DNA of 6,839 bases from Sphingomonas sp. CCH9-E2 (GTDB taxonomy: Bacteria > Pseudomonadota > Alphaproteobacteria > Sphingomonadales > Sphingomonadaceae). How positions within the stretch are numbered: the first letter of the stretch is position 1; each line of letters starts with the position of its first letter. A program made the translations under genes and the position numbers. The stretch is taken from the NCBI RefSeq assembly GCF_001557215.1, contig NZ_LSJM01000453.1:1-6839 (forward strand), given 5' to 3'. Of this stretch, positions 5,462 to 6,839 are shown one piece after another. The notes under the pieces were generated by a model. That model did not search any database and had not been told where the DNA came from. It was given only the letters and a program-made list of their open reading frames with translations.

Positions 5462-6628
5462 CTAAGGCTTTTCCCGCCTGCTCTCAACCGCTGCGGCGAG
5501 CGTCGCGAATGCGTAAAGCGCAATCAGCGCCAGTCCCCAGCTCACCCGCCCAGCAATCGCAAAGGGCGTGACGAGCAGCAGATAGGCCGCCGGACTGCCC
5601 CACCAGCGGCGGATCACCGCCTGGCTGCGCTCGGCAATCGCGGTCGCGGCAATCGTCACCAACGCCAGGATCGTGCCGTCGAGCGTCGAGTCGATCCTCA
5701 TTTCGCTGAGGCCCAGCGCCCCCACGACCGCGCCGACGATCGCGCCGATCAGCGCCTCCTGCAGCAGCGCGCGCTTTTCCTCACCACGCAGCGCCGACAG
5801 CGCCGCGCCGGTGGCCAGCGCCGCCACGCCCGGAATCGCGATCCCCGCGCCCCAGGCAAAGCCGAACGCGATCAGCGCCACCGCTCCGGCCCCGGTCACC
5901 GCGCCGCCCGCCATCAACAGCCATCCGGGCACACCCTTCTCGACCACCTTGGGCAGCACCCAGCGCGCAACGCGGGTAAAGACATGGCGGTCGGCCCAGC
6001 TCGTCCGCCGTTCGGTCAGCGCGGCGAGCACCGCATTGCTGCGGCTGGCCAGCGCCGCGCCCTCGCGCTCGACGCCATGCCCGGCGCGTACTGCGCTCGT
6101 CGACAGCGGCAGCTGCTCCGCCCCCGCCTGCACGATCGCGCGCAGCAGGGTCGACTGGAAATCATAATCTGGCGGGAAGTCGGCGATATCCTTGATCCGC
6201 TGCGCCGGCGTGCGCGCGACCCCAGCCCAGCAGCTGCGCGCATCGATCCGCTCCAGTGACGCAGCGGGGTCCTGCGTCACTAGGATCGCGTCCTTGCCCT
6301 CACCCGCCATGCGATCGATCACATCGTCGGTAGTGACCAGCGCGTCGGCGACCACCACGACATGCGCCAACGGATGCACCCGCGCCGCCGCTTCCGCCGC
6401 CGATCGCACGATATCGACCGGCACCCCGCGCTTCGCCGCCCGGCTGACCGCGCCGAGTAAGGCCGGTGTGACCCGGCTGACGGCGACCAGAATATGCCCG
6501 GCACCCGCGCCGACCAGCAACCGCGCCTGATATTCGAGCAGGGTCATGCCCCCGAACGGCAGCGTCGCGGCGAGCACCCCCGCGCGATCGCCCGCATCCT
6601 CCGTCGCAAAGATCAGCCCCGCCAGCAT
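5462..6628 (-). CDS. Membrane protein with degenerate NTP-transferase-like domain
   Basis: A 388-residue protein of uncertain function. Residues 1-150 have the alpha/beta pattern of a nucleotidyltransferase (GT-A-like) domain: LAGLIFATE at the start, PFGGMTLLEYQARLLVGAGAGHILVAVS (24-51) and HVVVVADALVTTDDVIDRM (89-107). The usual GxGxR nucleotide loop is not recognisable. Residues 211-388 carry about five or six hydrophobic helices (about 235-258, 259-280, 291-308, 318-332, 346-362 and 364-382). The layout, a soluble transferase domain followed by ADRHVFTRVARWVLP and membrane helices, recalls fused cytidylyltransferase/CDP-alcohol phosphatidyltransferases. The DxxDGxxAR motif expected near 272-281 is absent (TGAALSALR there), so such an activity is not supported. 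The start is ATG at 6628, the first Met before the domain; the frame stays open upstream to 6793 but that part runs into a repeat. Shine-Dalgarno is weak (GGAT). Probably the first gene of an operon with the DUF2336 and kinase-like genes. Confidence 0.7.
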   Translation of the reverse strand: MLAGLIFATEDAGDRAGVLAATLPFGGMTLLEYQARLLVGAGAGHILVAVSRVTPALLGAVSRAAKRGVPVDIVRSAAEAAARVHPLAHVVVVADALVTTDDVIDRMAGEGKDAILVTQDPAASLERIDARSCWAGVARTPAQRIKDIADFPPDYDFQSTLLRAIVQAGAEQLPLSTSAVRAGHGVEREGAALASRSNAVLAALTERRTSWADRHVFTRVARWVLPKVVEKGVPGWLLMAGGAVTGAGAVALIAFGFAWGAGIAIPGVAALATGAALSALRGEEKRALLQEALIGAIVGAVVGALGLSEMRIDSTLDGTILALVTIAATAIAERSQAVIRRWWGSPAAYLLLVTPFAIAGRVSWGLALIALYAFATLAAAVESRREKP

Positions 6629-6671
6629 GTTGATCCGGTTAGGCGAATTGATTCGGCGGGGGAAGCACCCA
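6629..6671 (-). other. Leader of the membrane-protein gene, no clear promoter
   Basis: A 43-bp stretch between the repeat and ATG 6628, less GC-rich than its surroundings. It contains a small inverted repeat CGAAT-TG-ATTCG (6644-6655). No convincing -35/-10 pair can be read; if the operon promoter is here it must be close to or inside the repeat. Confidence 0.35.
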
Positions 6672-6726
6672 ATTCCTCCCCCAGCTTGCTGGGGGAGGTG
6701 GCAGCGCGAAGCGCTGACGGAGGGGC
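6672..6726 (+). repeat. REP-like module, left copy
   Basis: The first hairpin is CCTCCCCCAGC (6675-6685) / GCTGGGGGAGG (6688-6698), 11 bp perfect with a TT loop. The second is CAGCGC (6702-6707) / GCGCTG (6711-6716) with a GAA loop. It ends in GGAGGGGC (6719-6726). Confidence 0.75.
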
Positions 6727-6780
6727 CGCCGCTGCAAGCGGCGGAATTTTGCCGAGCTGCCCACGGCTGTCTACGCAGCC

Positions 6781-6838
6781 GCCCCTCCACCACCCGCTGC
6801 GCGGGCGGTCCCCCTCCCCTGCTGCGCAGGGGAGGAAT
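6781..6838 (-). repeat. REP-like module, right copy (inverted)
   Basis: Read on the minus strand it has the same order as the left copy: an outer hairpin CCTCCCCTGC (6813-6822) / GCAGGGGAGG (6826-6835), 10 bp perfect with a TGC loop; an inner hairpin CCCGC (6793-6797) / GCGGG (6801-6805), extended past one mismatch; then GGAGGGGC (6781-6788). Loop sequences differ from the left copy while the stems are kept, as expected for a structural repeat. Confidence 0.72.
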
Positions 6839-6839
6839 G

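Larger units (their letters stand above)
6672..6838. repeat. Compound palindromic intergenic repeat (paired REP-like, BIME-like)
   Basis: A dense cluster of hairpins bounded by inverted ends ATTCCTCCCC (6672-6681) and GGGGAGGAAT (6829-6838). Two related modules face each other (6672-6726 and 6781-6838) around a 54-bp middle part that carries one more stem (CCGCCGCT 6726-6733 with AGCGGCGG 6737-6744). This is the style of REP/BIME elements common between genes of sphingomonads, as I recognise it. It lies upstream of the membrane-protein gene and has no coding signal. The element may reach just past the window edge. Confidence 0.75.

Noticed and set aside
4590..5465. 291-residue open frame on the + strand
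   Set aside because: It is antisense to the DUF2336 gene and has no recognisable motif.
6726..6750. Hairpin followed by TTTT as a rho-independent terminator on the + strand
   Set aside because: The stem is part of the palindromic repeat, the T run is only four after AA, and no + strand gene ends nearby.
6629..6793. N-terminal extension of the membrane protein by 55 residues
   Set aside because: It would be translated from the palindromic repeat and has no domain character; Met at 6628 begins the folded domain.

Overview
The window is GC-rich DNA (by eye well over 60% G+C) with codon use dominated by G/C third positions. A DUF2336-type protein, Blh-type metallo-hydrolase, Grx-MauE fusion and paired CCTCCCC/GGGGAGG palindromes together suggest an alphaproteobacterium, most likely a sphingomonad (Sphingomonas or a relative). 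This assignment is inference from protein and repeat style; no rRNA or other marker is present.

Left part (1-1645): the 3' half of an MBL-fold hydrolase (ETHE1/Blh type, + strand) converges on a MerR-family regulator (- strand). The regulator diverges from a + strand gene encoding a glutaredoxin domain fused to a MauE-like four/five-helix membrane domain. The short space between regulator and target holds an almost textbook mer-type promoter: TTGACT, then an 18-bp perfect palindrome (TCCGTACCATGGTACGGA) inside an overlong 19-20 bp spacer. The regulator, however, lacks the first of the three Hg-binding cysteines of classical MerR and has the remaining pair spaced C-x7-C, as in CueR. This looks like a small thiol/metal-stress module built on a mercury-type switch, with the inducer unknown.

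Right part (1646-6628, all - strand): read in transcription order, (i) a membrane protein with an N-terminal NTP-transferase-like domain that has lost its signature, (ii) a DUF2336 helical protein, (iii) a soluble PAS/histidine-kinase-like protein whose phospho-acceptor His position is Arg, and (iv) a Tat-exported S41-family peptidase with a PDZ domain. Genes (i)-(iii) are tightly packed (a 35-bp gap, then a 4-nt ATGA overlap) and are probably one operon. The S41 gene follows after 56 bp with a possible promoter/operator of its own (a near-palindrome ACTACAGCCGTAGT). It ends stop-to-stop against the Grx-MauE gene with no intergenic base.

Right edge (6629-6839): no gene. It holds a leader region and a compound palindromic repeat made of two related REP-like hairpin modules in inverted orientation (6672-6726 and 6781-6838), closely resembling intergenic repeats of sphingomonads.

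The most promising material is the DUF2336/pseudo-histidine-kinase pair, and the mer-like switch driving a lone Grx-MauE membrane redox protein.
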